From the NCBI RefSeq assembly GCF_900129885.1, contig NZ_FQXE01000021.1, positions 1-64,000 of the forward strand: 64,000 nt of DNA. The letters are read 5' to 3'. The translations under genes and the position numbers were made by a program. The notes under the pieces were generated by a model. That model was not told the DNA's origin and did not search any database. It saw only the letters and a program-made list of their open reading frames with translations. Shown in pieces: positions 42,042 through 50,483 of this stretch. Origin of the DNA: Pollutimonas bauzanensis (GTDB lineage: Bacteria > Pseudomonadota > Gammaproteobacteria > Burkholderiales > Burkholderiaceae_B). Each line of letters starts with the position of its first letter. The stretch's first letter is position 1.

Positions 42042-42977
42042 ATGTGGCAGCCCAGCGACCGCTATCCAGACCCGAGAATCAAAAGCCTGCACCCGGATTT
42101 TGCCAAGTACCATCTGGCCAGCGCGGCGGTCGAAATGCTGGCCGGCGGCGCGCGCTGGGCGGAAGGCCCGGTATGGTTCGGCGATGGACGCTTCCTCTTG
42201 TGGAGCGATATTCCCAATGACCGGATCATGAAATGGGATGAAACCGACGGGTCGGTCTCGGTCTTTCGCGATGGCAGCAATATGGCCAATGGCAACACGC
42301 GCGATCGCGCCGGCCGCCTGGTCAGCTGCGAACACCTGGGCCGGCGCGTCAGCCGCACGGAGTACGACGGCAGCATCACGGTGCTGGCCGATTCGTTTGA
42401 CGGCAAGCGGCTGAACTCGCCCAACGATGTCGTCGCCAAGTCCGATAACTCCATATGGTTCACCGATCCGCCATTCGGGCTGCTGGGATTCTACGAAGGG
42501 CGGGTGGCGAGGCAGGAATTGCCGGCGAATGTATACCGTATCGACGGGGTTTCGGGGGAGATCACCGTACTGGCCTCGGACGTCGAATGCCCCAATGGCC
42601 TGTGTTTTTCGCCGGACGAGAAAAAGCTCTATATCGTCGCTTCGCGCGCCAGGCCCAATCGCCTCATTTATGCCTACGACGTGTCCGCGGACGGCAAGTC
42701 GATCTCCAACAGAACCACGGTCATTGACTGCGGGCCGGGCACCTCCGACGGCATACGCTGCGACGAGGATGGCAATCTCTGGTGTGGATGGGGCATGGGA
42801 AGCGAGGAGCTCGACGGGGTGCGCGTGTTCAATGACCAGGGCGTGCCGCTGGGGCACATTCATTTGCCTGAACGCTGCGCCAATATCTGCTTCGGCGGCA
42901 AGAACCGCAACCGGCTGTTCATGGCGGCCGGGAAAAGCCTGTTCAGCCTGTTCGTGAATGTGCGGGGCGCAGCGTAG
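42042..42977 (+). CDS. SMP-30/gluconolactonase-family beta-propeller hydrolase
   Basis: A 311-residue six-bladed propeller of the SMP-30/gluconolactonase/LRE family, which hydrolyse lactones in a metal-dependent way. Metal-binding segments include the Glu of ARWAEGPVWFGDG, the Asn of KRLNSPNDVV and the Asp of DCGPGTSDGIRCDEDG. GGAGG lies nine bases before the ATG. No signal peptide is seen, so it is cytoplasmic. It is the odd gene in an iron locus, between the sigma factor and the second receptor. It could be unrelated sugar metabolism, or an esterase/lactonase acting on an imported siderophore, like the esterases of trilactone siderophores; only position supports the latter. Confidence 0.85.
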   Translation: MWQPSDRYPDPRIKSLHPDFAKYHLASAAVEMLAGGARWAEGPVWFGDGRFLLWSDIPNDRIMKWDETDGSVSVFRDGSNMANGNTRDRAGRLVSCEHLGRRVSRTEYDGSITVLADSFDGKRLNSPNDVVAKSDNSIWFTDPPFGLLGFYEGRVARQELPANVYRIDGVSGEITVLASDVECPNGLCFSPDEKKLYIVASRARPNRLIYAYDVSADGKSISNRTTVIDCGPGTSDGIRCDEDGNLWCGWGMGSEELDGVRVFNDQGVPLGHIHLPERCANICFGGKNRNRLFMAAGKSLFSLFVNVRGAA

Positions 42978-42982
42978 CCTGC

Positions 42983-45217
42983 TTAGTCGTAGCGGTACGT
43001 TGCCGTCAGCATATAAGAACGGCCCGCCGCGACGTTGGCGAAAATGCCCACATGGGAGGCATCGTAGAGTTCATTGTCCGAAATATTGTTGACGTTCAGC
43101 TGCAAGGCGAAGCTCTTGTTGAACTCATAGCGCGCCATCGCGTCATAGCGCCAGTATGACGGCAGTTCATAGACATTCTCGTCGTCGACGAAGCGCTCGC
43201 CCAGATAGGTCGCGCCCGCGCCCAGTGTGAACTGCGGCAGCACTTTATAGGTGCTCCACAAGCTCATGCTTTGTTTGGCAATGAATTTCATCTGCTTGCC
43301 GTCGAATACATTATTGCCATTGCGGTACTCCTTGATTTTCGGATCCAGATAGGAATAGCCGGCCCACACCTGCCATTTCGGCGTGATCGCGCCTGTAGCG
43401 CCAAGCTCCAGCCCGCGCACCCGATTGCTGCCGCTCAGGGATACGTCGCCCGTCAGCGGGTCGGTCGAGCGCGCGTCGGTTTTGTCCGTCTGGAATATCG
43501 CCCCGGTCAAAGACAGGCGCTCGTCAAAGACATCCCACTTCGTGCCGAGTTCCCAGCTGCGGCTTTTCTCCGGCTTCAGGTCATTGAGGGTCGCCGCGCC
43601 GGCGGGGCCGTCGGCTCCGCCGGCCTGGCCAAGATTCTCGCCGGACGGATTCGACGAAGTGCCATGGGAAAGATAGATGCTGCCATTGGGCGCCGGCTTG
43701 TAGATGAGCCCGAGCTGATAGTTCCAGAAGTTGTCGGACCGGGACGCAGAGGGATTGGCCACCCGGAAATTGTCATGTCGCAGGCCAAGGTTGGCCGACC
43801 ATGCCTTGGAGAATTCTATCGTGTCGAACAGGTAGACCGAGCGGGTCTTGATGTCCCCGTCCTTGCTGCGCGGGCCGTAGGTCAGGCTGTAGGAGTAGTG
43901 CTTGCCGGGGTTGGGGTTGTAGAGGGAATCCCTGTCGCTGCCGGGCAGGCCCGCGACATTCCTGGTGTAGATGTCCTCTTTCCCGAATTCGAATCCCGCC
44001 GCGATATTGTGCTTGAGCGCGCCGGTATACAGCTCGCCATAGACATCCGTCTGGTTCACCAGCGATTCGCTCGAACGCCACCTGGCGCGGTCCGCCCTGG
44101 TGAACTGCACGCCCGGGCCCTCGGTGGAGCAAGGCGCGCCGCTCGCCGCGACGCAATTGTCGAACGACGGGCGCGTCATCAAATAGTGATTCAGGGTCTT
44201 GCCGTAGCGGCTGACGTTGCGCACCGTGAACTTGTCGTTCAAGTCATGCTCGATCTGGGCGGTCGCGGTGTCGAATACGTTCTTGCGAAAGTCGACATGA
44301 TGGCGGCCGTAGAAATTGTCGCGGTCCACATCCGGCGGCGTCGTGCGGCCCGGCCTGGCCTTGTTCTGGAAGGGAACGCCCAGGTCGGGCATATCATTGT
44401 TTTCTATGTGCGCGTAGCTCAGGATGACGCGGGTAGGCGTGCCCAGGCCGAACGCCAGCGAGGGGGCCACCCCCCAGCGATCCATGGTCAGGCCGTCGCG
44501 CCCGGCCACTTCGCCGCCCATTTTCATCAAATTCAGGCGGAATGCGGCGCTGTCGGTGAACGCATAATTGCCGTCGGCCGTGCTGCGCCACTGCCCATCG
44601 GTGCCATAGCCGCCGCTCGCTTCGAAGAAATCGTGGAGCTTGGGGGACTTCGTGACCAGGTTGATGCTGCCGCCAGTCCCGCCCCGGCCCGTATACGCCG
44701 AGCTCGGCCCTTTGAGGACTTCGACGGATTCCAGGTTGAATGTTTCGTGCGAGCCGCGCGCATAGTCGCGCACGCCGTCGATGAATATATCGGTGCTGGC
44801 TTCGTAGCCGCGGATGAATGGGCGGTCGCCGGTGGGCGTGCCGCCTTCGCCCGAGCCGAACGTGATGCCCGGCGTGGTGCGCAGGACGTCCTGCAGCGAC
44901 GTGGCGCCGCGGTCCTTGATCAGTTCTTCGGACACGACAATGACCGAGCGGGGCGTATCGCGCAGGGGGGCGGTCATTTTCGGGCTCGTTGCCTTGGCGG
45001 GCGCCTGGTATGGCGCCACGCCCTGTCCTTGGACCGTGACGGGGCTGAGCTGCGCGGGATCGCCTCCCGCCTGCTGCCCGTGCGCGGGGCCGATGGCCAA
45101 AGCGCCTGTGACGATGGCGCCTGAAAGCATCGAACGCTTGAACGAGGGCGCAAAGCTTGCGCTTGAAATAAGACCGGCGACAGGGCTATATTGCTGCGCC
45201 ATGAGTTTTTCGGACAT
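42983..45217 (-). CDS. TonB-dependent receptor, catecholate-siderophore type
   Basis: A 744-residue outer-membrane receptor of the Fiu/BfrD-like group. The long signal peptide holds MLSGAIVTGALAIGPAHGQ, and the TonB box region is SPVTVQGQG. The plug has TPRSVIVVSEELIKDRG, FIRGYEASTDIFIDGVRDY and VEVLKGPSSAYTGRGG. The barrel ends TATYRYD. There is no STN domain, so it does not signal through the FecR protein. The ATG at 45217 has AAGGAAA upstream; the open frame goes on for 38 codons of non-receptor sequence. It is divergent from the two-component genes across a region with a Fur-box-like site. Confidence 0.92.
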   Translation of the reverse strand: MSEKLMAQQYSPVAGLISSASFAPSFKRSMLSGAIVTGALAIGPAHGQQAGGDPAQLSPVTVQGQGVAPYQAPAKATSPKMTAPLRDTPRSVIVVSEELIKDRGATSLQDVLRTTPGITFGSGEGGTPTGDRPFIRGYEASTDIFIDGVRDYARGSHETFNLESVEVLKGPSSAYTGRGGTGGSINLVTKSPKLHDFFEASGGYGTDGQWRSTADGNYAFTDSAAFRLNLMKMGGEVAGRDGLTMDRWGVAPSLAFGLGTPTRVILSYAHIENNDMPDLGVPFQNKARPGRTTPPDVDRDNFYGRHHVDFRKNVFDTATAQIEHDLNDKFTVRNVSRYGKTLNHYLMTRPSFDNCVAASGAPCSTEGPGVQFTRADRARWRSSESLVNQTDVYGELYTGALKHNIAAGFEFGKEDIYTRNVAGLPGSDRDSLYNPNPGKHYSYSLTYGPRSKDGDIKTRSVYLFDTIEFSKAWSANLGLRHDNFRVANPSASRSDNFWNYQLGLIYKPAPNGSIYLSHGTSSNPSGENLGQAGGADGPAGAATLNDLKPEKSRSWELGTKWDVFDERLSLTGAIFQTDKTDARSTDPLTGDVSLSGSNRVRGLELGATGAITPKWQVWAGYSYLDPKIKEYRNGNNVFDGKQMKFIAKQSMSLWSTYKVLPQFTLGAGATYLGERFVDDENVYELPSYWRYDAMARYEFNKSFALQLNVNNISDNELYDASHVGIFANVAAGRSYMLTATYRYD

Positions 45218-45372
45218 CGGTTTTCCTTGGCTTTGTAACGGTATGCGGCCGCCTATCGCGGCAAATGGCGTTGCGGGCCGCGGCTGGAGGCCGCGCGCGC
45301 AGGCGCTGGTTTTCGGTTTGCAAGCTATCATTGAAGAGCGCGCATCGCCGGACAGACACGAGGCTGATCTAC

Positions 45373-45391
45373 AATAAGATTGATTTGCATT
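45373..45391. promoter_or_regulatory. Fur-box-like site in the divergent receptor/response-regulator region
   Basis: AATAAGATTGATTTGCATT; its complement AATGCAAATCAATCTTATT starts with the same AATGCAAA as the site before the sigma gene. It is about 156 bases from each start codon, so it could repress the catecholate receptor gene, the two-component genes, or both. Confidence 0.62.
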
Positions 45392-45546
45392 CCGAAGTCT
45401 AATGAGCGGGGTGTCGAATTTTCGTCAAATCCCGCGAGGCCCGGGCATTCGCCATGAAGCCGTCAAAAACGATGTTGTAAAAACGCCAGGCCAGCGGCGC
45501 CTGGCGTCAGTTCGCCGGCTGCGGCCGGCTCTTTATCTGGATATGT

Positions 45547-46266
45547 ATGCGCAGCACTTGCCACATCGGCGCGCGGCTATCGGTACTGATCGTCGAAGAC
45601 GATCCCGCCCTGGCCGAGAACCTTTTCAGCGCCCTCGAAGCGGAGGGGTTCGCGCCGGACGCCGCCTATGACGCGGGCTCGGCGATTTACCGCCTCGAGA
45701 AGGATCATTTCGATATATTGGTGCTGGACATAGGCCTGCCCGGCATGGACGGCTACCGGGTGCTGACACATATCAGGGATGTCATGCGTCTGGCCATTCC
45801 AGTCCTGGTTCTCACGGCGAGAAACAGCATTGAAGACAAGATCACGGGTTTTTCCCGCGGCGCCGACGATTATCTGACCAAGCCATACGCGCTGGTCGAA
45901 GTCGTGATGCGGCTGCGGGCCCTGCTGCGCCGGAGCGCGCGCCCGGACGGGCCGGCAAGCACCTTGCGCTGCGGGGAACTCGAGTACGACGTGGCCACAA
46001 GAAAAGTCAGCGCCCGGGGGCTGCAGCCGAAGCTGACGCGCAAGTGCCTGCAGATCCTGGAAATCCTGATGCGCAATCCCGGGGTCGTCATCTCCAGGGC
46101 GGTGCTGGAAGATCATCTATGGCAGGGCGAGCCCCCCTCGTCGGACGCGCTGCGCAGCCAGATCCACCTGCTCAGGAAAGCGCTGGGGGAGCTGGGTTTC
46201 GACGGCATCGAAACGGTGCACGGGCTGGGCTGGAAAATTATCGGCGCGGCCGAGCCGGCGCCATGA
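45547..46266 (+). CDS. OmpR-family response regulator
   Basis: A 239-residue two-component regulator. The receiver domain has the acidic pair in VLIVEDDPAL, the phospho-acceptor Asp in ILVLDIGLPGMDGY, the Thr of VLTARN and the Lys of LTKPYAL. The winged-helix output domain runs from about residue 140 (LRCGELEYDVATRKV) to TVHGLGWKI. About ten residues precede the usual family start, so translation may begin slightly later. Its stop overlaps the histidine kinase start (ATGA). Location among iron genes suggests it senses iron or a siderophore-related signal. Confidence 0.9.
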   Translation: MRSTCHIGARLSVLIVEDDPALAENLFSALEAEGFAPDAAYDAGSAIYRLEKDHFDILVLDIGLPGMDGYRVLTHIRDVMRLAIPVLVLTARNSIEDKITGFSRGADDYLTKPYALVEVVMRLRALLRRSARPDGPASTLRCGELEYDVATRKVSARGLQPKLTRKCLQILEILMRNPGVVISRAVLEDHLWQGEPPSSDALRSQIHLLRKALGELGFDGIETVHGLGWKIIGAAEPAP

Positions 46267-47669
46267 AGTTCAAGGCGACGATTGCGCAGCGGGTCGCCTG
46301 GGCGCTGACTGCTTTCGTGACGGTCGTGACCGTCCTGGCGGCGGGCATGGCCTTCTATACCCACAAGAAAATGGAGGACAGGCTGATAGACGGCCTGGTG
46401 GCGTCCGAATCCAGGTATCTGGATGCCGGCTTGAGCCGCGGCAAGGCCAGATGGGACGAGCCGCTGGAACGCGAGATTAGTCCCGTCATGTCTGCCTGGG
46501 GGGAACACCCATCGAACCCCGCCGCCAGCATGCCCGCGCTCCTGCGCGGCCTGGACAACGGAATCCATCACATCCGGACGGAGTCCGTTTTGTGGCATGT
46601 GATGGTGGCGGATTCGCTCGATGGCAAGCTGTATGTGCTGTACGATGCGGCCGACCATGAGGCGCTGGCGCGCAATTTTGGCCTGGCGCTGTTTGCCATT
46701 GCCTTGTTTTTCATTGCCGTTTCCCATTTTATGGGGCGGCGTGTCGCCAGGTGGGTTGTGTCGCCCCTGCAGGCCCTGACCGACCGGCTGGAGCAGTGGG
46801 CGCCCGGCTCGCCCAGCTTCCTGGTGGCCCGCTCGGACGAGGCCGGCCGCCTTATGGAGGCATTCAACCGCGTCCAGGATGAACTCGACGACTCCATCGC
46901 GCGCGAGCGGGAATTCGCCGCGAACCTGCATCATGAAATCCGCACGCCGCTTGCCCGGATACGCAGCGACAGCGAACTGATGTTGCGCCTGCCTGCCATG
47001 GGCGAGGGCGAATCCAGGCGGCTGCGGCGCATCATGCGCTCGGTGGACGACGTCGCGGAATCCCTCGAGAGCACTTACGACATCGCGCATGCCGAGATGG
47101 GCGCGGTGCAAGCCCTGTCGCTGTCCGATTGCGTCGATGACGTTTTCGCCCGGCTGGAGCTGGAGGCGGAAAATGCGCGGCTCGAACTCGTGAACAGCGT
47201 TCCCGCGGATCATGTCGCCATATTGGACCGATACGCCTTGCTTACGGTGATGCGGAACCTGGTGCGCAACGCCATCAGCCACGCCGCGCCCGCCATCCTG
47301 GATGTCAGGTCTATAGGCGGCGGGCTGGCGTTTGTCGATTCCGGCCCCGGCATAGCCGCCGATGAGCTGCCCAATATTTTCGACCGGTATTACAGCAGCC
47401 GGCTGGTGGATCAATCGCGCCGGCGCGGCATGCCCGGCGGCGCGGGCAAGGAAGGGCGGGTCGGCCTGGGCCTGGCCATTGCGCGGCGCGTATGCGCCAC
47501 CCATGGATGGCACCTGGCCGTCGAATCGCCGGTGCAGGGGGGGCGCGGCACGGCTTTCCACTTGCGGTTTCCAGGGTCCGGCGAAACCGCGGCTGGACAT
47601 GCGTTTCCAGGCACGCGGCCTTGGGGCCGGGCAAGAAAGGCTGGGGCGGATGCGAACTGGCGGACTTAA
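46263..47669 (+). CDS. Membrane sensor histidine kinase
   Basis: A 468-residue kinase partner of the preceding regulator. Two membrane helices (VAWALTAFVTVVTVLAAGMAF near residue 10, and FGLALFAIALFFIAVSHFMG near 140) enclose a periplasmic sensor of about 100 residues with no family I can name. A HAMP-like linker (PLQALTDRLEQW) leads to the H-box with the phospho-His in NLHHEIRTPLARI. The N-box (NLVRNAISHA), G1 (VDSGPGIAADELPNIFDRYY) and G2 (GRVGLGLAI) complete the ATP domain. The gene ends 56 bases before the fpvG-like gene, with a Fur-box-like site between. Confidence 0.9.
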   Translation: MKFKATIAQRVAWALTAFVTVVTVLAAGMAFYTHKKMEDRLIDGLVASESRYLDAGLSRGKARWDEPLEREISPVMSAWGEHPSNPAASMPALLRGLDNGIHHIRTESVLWHVMVADSLDGKLYVLYDAADHEALARNFGLALFAIALFFIAVSHFMGRRVARWVVSPLQALTDRLEQWAPGSPSFLVARSDEAGRLMEAFNRVQDELDDSIAREREFAANLHHEIRTPLARIRSDSELMLRLPAMGEGESRRLRRIMRSVDDVAESLESTYDIAHAEMGAVQALSLSDCVDDVFARLELEAENARLELVNSVPADHVAILDRYALLTVMRNLVRNAISHAAPAILDVRSIGGGLAFVDSGPGIAADELPNIFDRYYSSRLVDQSRRRGMPGGAGKEGRVGLGLAIARRVCATHGWHLAVESPVQGGRGTAFHLRFPGSGETAAGHAFPGTRPWGRARKAGADANWRT

Positions 47670-47677
47670 GCAGATAC

Positions 47678-47696
47678 AATGCAAACAATTGCTATT
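47678..47696 (+). promoter_or_regulatory. Fur-box-like site before the fpvG-like operon
   Basis: AATGCAAACAATTGCTATT shares the AATGCAAA opening with the two other sites in the iron region, and the extension TAGCATT gives a second possible arm. It lies 29 bases before the fpvG-like start, so iron-loaded Fur would block the whole eight-gene operon. Confidence 0.65.
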
Positions 47697-47725
47697 AGCA
47701 TTACCCCTTTATTTTTGAATTTCAT

Positions 47726-48967
47726 ATGGTCACGACTATCGGCAACAAGAAGAAATCCAGCTCCAAACTCTGGTTCCTGGTCCATAGCTGGCTGGCCCTG
47801 CCGCTATGGGTGTTCGTCTTTTTCGTCTGCCTGACGGGCACTATCGCCACGGTCAGCCAGGAGATCGTCTGGCTGGCCAACCCGGCGGTGCGCGCAAGCC
47901 CGCCCTCGGACGACGCGGTGGTGCTGGGCTATGACGCCATCATGGAAAATGTCTTGCGCGAACGTCCCGACGCGGCGGTGCAATTCATCTCCCGTCCGGT
48001 CAAGTCGCAGTTCGCCCTGACGGTGCGCGTGAGCTACCCGGATGCCACGTCGGCTTCGCTTTACGTCAATCCCTACACGGGCCATATCCAGGGCAGCACG
48101 TCCGGCTTCAGCTTCCAGCAGTTCATCAGGGCCTTGCATGGCTGGCTGCTGATGCCGTTCACCAACGGGTTCAACTTCGGCTGGTATGCCGTGTCGTTCC
48201 TGGGCCTGCCCATGCTTGGGTCGCTGATTACCGGCCTGGTCGTCTACAAGCGATTCTGGCGCGGTTTCATGCGTCCCCGTCTGCGCGCCGGGCAGGGCGC
48301 GCGCGTATTCTGGGGCGACTTCCACCGCTTGGCGGGCATCTGGTCGATTCCCTTCATCGCCATCATTTCCGTCACCGCCGTCTGGTTCCTGATCCAGGCC
48401 ATTCTGTCGGACAACCACATTTCGATTTCCACCGAAGGGCCGCCGGCCGTCGTGGCGCGCACAGACATACCCGTGGCGCCAGCCGGCCAGCGGCCATCCA
48501 TCATCAGCCTGGACCGGGCGGCGCAGATCGCGCACGAAACATTTCCCGACCTGGAGCCGTCGTTCGTCAGCCTTCCCTTCAATGCATACAGCCATATCGA
48601 AGTAGGGGGCCGGGGCAGCTACCCATTGCTGTTCGAGACGATGGACATCAACCCCTACAACGGCGCCGTCGCGGGGACGCGACGCGTGTCGGACCGCTCG
48701 GCCCTGGAGCTGGTCACCGAGTCCATGCGGCCCCTGCACACCGGCGACTTCGCCGGGCTGTGGCTCAAGCTCGTGTATTTCCTCTTCGGGCTGCTGCTGA
48801 CCTGCATGGTGCTCAGCGGCTTGATGATATGGACCAAACGCACCGTCAAGCAGACTGCCGGGATACTGCGTCCCGCTTCGGCCAGGCGCGGGGAGCCTTC
48901 CGCCAGAAAGAGGCCGCCGGTGATGGCGACCGAAACAAGCCCGCTTACCGGAGGACGCCATGAATAA
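47726..48967 (+). CDS. fpvG: PepSY-domain inner-membrane protein, FpvG-like ferri-siderophore reductase
   Basis: A 413-residue protein with four clear membrane helices (WLALPLWVFVFFVCLTGTIATV, the VSFLGLPMLGSLITGLVVY region, IWSIPFIAIISVTAVWFLIQAIL, and FLFGLLLTCMVLSGLMIW) around a large periplasmic PepSY region. Membrane His residues (LVHSWLAL, LHGWLLM, FHRLAGIWS, LHTGDFAG) could hold heme or pass electrons. In Pseudomonas, FpvG reduces ferripyoverdine in the periplasm. The gene symbol is given because this and the next seven genes follow the order fpvG-H-J-K-C-D-E-F. It overlaps the next gene by eight bases. A general PepSY reductase for another siderophore is the alternative. Confidence 0.82.
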   Translation: MVTTIGNKKKSSSKLWFLVHSWLALPLWVFVFFVCLTGTIATVSQEIVWLANPAVRASPPSDDAVVLGYDAIMENVLRERPDAAVQFISRPVKSQFALTVRVSYPDATSASLYVNPYTGHIQGSTSGFSFQQFIRALHGWLLMPFTNGFNFGWYAVSFLGLPMLGSLITGLVVYKRFWRGFMRPRLRAGQGARVFWGDFHRLAGIWSIPFIAIISVTAVWFLIQAILSDNHISISTEGPPAVVARTDIPVAPAGQRPSIISLDRAAQIAHETFPDLEPSFVSLPFNAYSHIEVGGRGSYPLLFETMDINPYNGAVAGTRRVSDRSALELVTESMRPLHTGDFAGLWLKLVYFLFGLLLTCMVLSGLMIWTKRTVKQTAGILRPASARRGEPSARKRPPVMATETSPLTGGRHE

Positions 48968-49499
48968 GACAATAGCCGCCCGGCGCACGGGTTTTCCGGC
49001 GCAGTGGCGCCGCTGGCGATACCACCTGAGCGCCTTGCTGCTGATATTGCCGCTGGCCTATCTTCCCCGGTATTTCGACGACCTGGCCTTGTCGCGCGGC
49101 GACAAGGGCCTGGGGCAGCGCGAGATTGGCCAGCAAGCCGTGGGGCCATGGTCGCTGCGGCTGGCGGAGTGGCGCATCGAAGCGCCGCAGCGCCAAGGCG
49201 AGGCCGGCTATATGAAGGTCTTTACGTTGGCGCTGTGCAAAGAATGCGTAGGCCAGGTGAAGGCCGCCTATCTGCGCGTGGGCAAGCCGCGCAGTCTGCG
49301 GGCGGCGGGCGCGCTGTTTTCGGGCAGCCCGTATCGTCAGATGACCAGCGTGCCCATCCCCGTGCGCGCCGCGCCGGATGCCGATCTGTGGCTGACCCTG
49401 GAGGGGTGGGACGGTTCGGTGCATCAGGCAAGCTGGCCGCTGAAGCAGGCATCACCCACGACCGCGGCATGGCTGCGAAAGCAAGGAGAAACGCAATGA
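48960..49499 (+). CDS. fpvH: FpvH-like membrane-anchored accessory protein
   Basis: A 179-residue protein with a single N-terminal membrane helix (LSALLLILPLAYLPRYF) and a periplasmic domain containing a CxxC-type pair (LCKECVG near residue 88). I know no enzyme activity for this family. It is named from its place right after the FpvG-like gene. In Pseudomonas, FpvH is needed with FpvG for efficient reduction of ferripyoverdine. The Cys pair could be structural or redox-active. It overlaps both neighbours, so translation of the set is coupled. Confidence 0.7.
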   Translation: MNKTIAARRTGFPAQWRRWRYHLSALLLILPLAYLPRYFDDLALSRGDKGLGQREIGQQAVGPWSLRLAEWRIEAPQRQGEAGYMKVFTLALCKECVGQVKAAYLRVGKPRSLRAAGALFSGSPYRQMTSVPIPVRAAPDADLWLTLEGWDGSVHQASWPLKQASPTTAAWLRKQGETQ

Positions 49500-49837
49500 A
49501 GAAACCCCATTCGAACATCGGCCGGCGCGCCGCCGGCGCCGCCGCGGCCATTGGCCTGTTGTGCATGAGCCTTGCCGCATGGGCGCACAATCCCATGGCG
49601 CAATGCCTGCAGGTGGACGCCAATACCATTAAATGCAAGGGCGGCTTTTCGGACGGCAGCGAGGCGCCGGGCGTAACGCTGGATGTCATTTCCTATGACG
49701 AGCAAATCCTTGTCCCGGGCAAGCTCGCCGACGATTCCACCCTGACATTCAAGAAACCCGCGGGCGAATTCTACGTGCTGTTCGACGCGGGCCCCGGCCA
49801 TGTGGTCGAGATCGACCATAGCGAGATCCAGGAGTGA
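49496..49837 (+). CDS. fpvJ: Small secreted FpvJ-like protein
   Basis: A 113-residue periplasmic protein with a signal peptide (AAGAAAAIGLLCMSLAAWA, then HNP). The mature part of about 80 residues has two Cys (QCLQVDANTIKCKGGF) and a beta-rich sequence ending in VVEIDHSEIQE. Acidic residues and the N-terminal His could bind metal, but no known motif is seen. The symbol rests on gene order, size and export. The ATG overlaps the upstream stop, with AGGAG six bases before. Confidence 0.68.
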   Translation: MKKPHSNIGRRAAGAAAAIGLLCMSLAAWAHNPMAQCLQVDANTIKCKGGFSDGSEAPGVTLDVISYDEQILVPGKLADDSTLTFKKPAGEFYVLFDAGPGHVVEIDHSEIQE

Positions 49838-50457
49838 CGGTACAGGTCGTCAAGCCGGCGGGGGCCGGCCCTGAAACCTTGCTGGTGCTGGCTTGGTGCG
49901 CGCTGATCCTGGCCATGGCCGGCGCTTTCGTGTTCTGGCGGGTCGCGCCCGCCGGGGCCGTGGGCGTGCAAGCCCATCAAATGGACGCCCGGCGGGATCT
50001 GACGGCCGCCGAGCAGGGCATTTATGCGGACCTGCGCGTGGCGTTCGACGAGATACAGGCCGCCGGGGGCGCGTCCGCCCCGGCCGTCCAGGATCTGGCA
50101 GATTCCGGCTTGCCGCCGTTCGCGCGGGACGCCAGCGCATCGCAGCGCGGCGGCCACGCCTGGCAGCTTGCCGGCGATGGCGCGATGGCAGGCTATGCGG
50201 GCTTGAGCGCAGACAGGAGAATTGCCGGAGCGATGCTGCTGCGCATGCCGCCGTCGGGCGCCGCGCATGATGCGCGCCGTGCGCATGGCCATGACGCCGC
50301 GGACGCGCGGCTTGCCGAGCCCGACATCTGGCTCAACCGGGAGGCCGGCGCGGACGCGCCGGCGCAACTGGACGACGCTGCGCTGATCAGCGCCGGCTGG
50401 CGTCAGATCGTGGCGCAGTTCGACGCCAGCGTAACCCGCCAGCGCCGCCAGCCCTGA
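49834..50457 (+). CDS. fpvK: FpvK-like membrane-anchored protein (probably DUF6162)
   Basis: A 207-residue protein with one N-terminal membrane helix (LLVLAWCALILAMAGAFVFW) and an Ala- and Asp-rich periplasmic domain with several His (MPPSGAAHDARRAHGHD) that might hold metal. Relatives in metal-transport operons are, as far as I recall, labelled DUF6162. The start is GTG overlapping the previous TGA (GTGA). Its job in iron release is not known; it may tether the binding proteins to the inner membrane or help assemble the reductase complex. Confidence 0.66.
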   Translation: MTVQVVKPAGAGPETLLVLAWCALILAMAGAFVFWRVAPAGAVGVQAHQMDARRDLTAAEQGIYADLRVAFDEIQAAGGASAPAVQDLADSGLPPFARDASASQRGGHAWQLAGDGAMAGYAGLSADRRIAGAMLLRMPPSGAAHDARRAHGHDAADARLAEPDIWLNREAGADAPAQLDDAALISAGWRQIVAQFDASVTRQRRQP

Positions 50458-50483
50458 GCGGTCGGCCACCACTAACATTACCC

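Noticed and set aside
43271-45124. 617-residue plus-strand open frame
   Set aside because: It is the antisense shadow of the catecholate-type receptor gene.
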